A stretch of DNA of 64,000 nt from Segatella copri (GTDB lineage Bacteria > Bacteroidota > Bacteroidia > Bacteroidales > Bacteroidaceae), in assembly GCF_019249655.2 (NCBI RefSeq), contig NZ_CP137557.1, positions 3,257,001 through 3,321,000 of the forward strand. Direction: 5' to 3'. The notes below the pieces were generated by a model that worked only from the letters and a program-made list of their open reading frames with translations, was not told the DNA's origin and did not search any database. This document shows positions 63,231 to 64,000 of this stretch, piece after piece (position 1 is the first letter of the stretch; each line of letters starts with the position of its first letter). The translations under genes were made by a program, and so were the position numbers.

Positions 63231-63817
63231 AGAAGTCTGCCCACTTTCGTGGTAGGTTGATGTTGTCCCTTGTCAACTCGTGATAAGTGGCTCAAACCCT
63301 ATCCGTCCCATTACAGAACGGCATTCGCTTTCTCTGTTATCTTATACCTGCACATCATTCAGCATCCATTACTTTCAGCTTACCTGTCTTTTGTCTGACA
63401 GGAGATGTACAGGCTTACCATGTTCCACATAGATAACTAACGGATAGGTTAGGTTCTGTCTCATCCTCCGACGGTCTTTACATCCGTGTAATCCTACCAT
63501 GGAGAGGATTATCTGACCGCATCCCATTTTGGGTAGAGTGTATCAGTATCTTGCACTCTTTTACGACATTACGAAGTTTACTAACAGTTCGCTTACGCTA
63601 ACCATACTATCCAGCCTCGCCACTCTACGGTATGATACTAACCATACTTGACTTCCCCTCACGGTTCTGTCTTGTCTTGTGAAAGTGTACTTTGTCCCGA
63701 CCGCTTAATACAACATTAAGGTGCATCGGTCGGTAGGCTACCGCTGACGGAACAGCGGGTTAAAACTGATACTTAAAGTATCATTCCAACAATTATCTAT
63801 GCGACTTCATGTCGCAC
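63231..63817 (-). ncRNA. Group II intron 5' ribozyme domains (I-III)
   Basis: The 587 nt between the intron 5' end and the RT frame contain no gene and many short inverted repeats such as GTGCGACATGAAGTCGCA at the very 5' end. Individual domain borders were not resolved. Confidence 0.7.
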
Positions 63818-64000
63818 CCACGGTGTGTCCAAATGATGAATAGCAACACACCTTTTTTGTGCATTTACGCCTGTACCTAACATGGATGTGGAGCCGAACA
63901 ATACTCGTACCGAACCCTCGTTCATGGCTGCTATCACCGCCTTTCTTGCCCTCTCGTTCTTGCACTCCTGAATGAAGCGAATCTCTGACGAGGGTATTCC
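63818..64000 (-). CDS. Mobile-element DNA helicase/methylase-type protein, 5' exon (partial)
   Basis: The 61 visible codons run from the right edge to the intron and encode the helicase C-terminal RecA domain: FIQECKNERARKAVIAAMNE, then VRVLFGSTSMLGTGVNAQKR (motif V) and AIHHLDTPW. The frame continues exactly into 61336. The N-terminal bulk of the gene lies outside the window. It marks a conjugative or integrative element extending to the right. Confidence 0.85.

Larger units (their letters stand above)
61337..63817 (-). mobile_element. Group II intron with reverse-transcriptase ORF
   Basis: The intron is 2481 nt on the minus strand. Its 5' end is GTGCG (63817-63813) and its 3' end AT (61338-61337). 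Domain V is the 34-nt hairpin at 61378-61411 (starts GAGCCGTATGAGGGGAAAC, ends ACGGTTC), followed by a domain VI hairpin (61339-61376). Domain IV holds the RT gene and domains I-III lie in 63141-63817. Exon borders: CCGTGG before and CGACCG after, restoring the host reading frame exactly. It appears complete and splice-competent. Confidence 0.92.

Noticed and set aside
1..64000. tRNA and rRNA genes
   Set aside because: I scanned the intergenic regions by eye and saw no cloverleaf with CCA-end features or rRNA-like sequence; a covariance search could still find one I missed.

Overview
This 64 kb window is chromosomal DNA of a Bacteroidales bacterium, most likely Prevotella/Segatella (P. copri-like). 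The signs are a SusC/SusD pair, Bacteroidales promoters (TTG, 19-21 nt, TAnnTTTG) ahead of many genes, weak or absent Shine-Dalgarno sequences, an UpxY antiterminator, GH2/GH35 glycosidases and housekeeping proteins typical of the phylum. Genus assignment is inference from protein style; no rRNA or tRNA gene was found.

Layout. 1-5.3 kb: tail of a polysaccharide utilisation operon on the minus strand (susC, susD, partial surface lipoprotein). 5.4-12.1 kb: a BadF-type sugar kinase, then a plus-strand run of envelope genes (MscS channel, kdsA, kdsD, cardiolipin synthase). 12.1-25.1 kb: a redox/metal/nitrosative-stress block. It has two orphan LuxR-type regulators facing each other (one with a hemerythrin-like domain), an outer-membrane porin, an imelysin lipoprotein, a di-heme oxidoreductase lipoprotein, the CcsBA cytochrome c assembly protein, the hybrid-cluster protein Hcp, an Rpn-type nuclease and a Crp/Fnr regulator resembling HcpR. 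The control DNA here is striking: a mirror-symmetric divergent promoter, a 127-nt structured leader closed by an 11-bp long-range stem, and a 30-bp palindrome centred about 41.5 bp upstream of the predicted hcp start site.

25.2-48.2 kb is mostly core genome: a transglutaminase-like protein, ttcA, a zapA-rny operon, rfbA with a tyrosine autokinase, a small HAD protein, ppiD, a CNNM/CorC protein, lptC, a barrel protein, a DUF4105 protein, secA and a feoA-feoB fusion. 48.2-55.9 kb: a small glycan-degradation group (GH2, GH35, MFS transporter, SGNH hydrolase).

55.9-64 kb is an unstable accessory region: a decaying 22-nt tandem array, an ISL3 transposase remnant, an intact IS4-family element whose two neighbours are both truncated, a C-terminally truncated FabG-like gene, and upxY with a 0.5-kb leader containing an intrinsic terminator. 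It ends with the C-terminal part of a large mobile-element helicase gene interrupted, inside helicase motif VI, by a complete 2481-nt group II intron encoding a reverse transcriptase with an HNH domain.

The strongest candidates for undescribed biology are the leader RNA and symmetric operator of the porin/imelysin/di-heme operon, the 22-nt arrays immediately 3' of genes, and the upxY leader.
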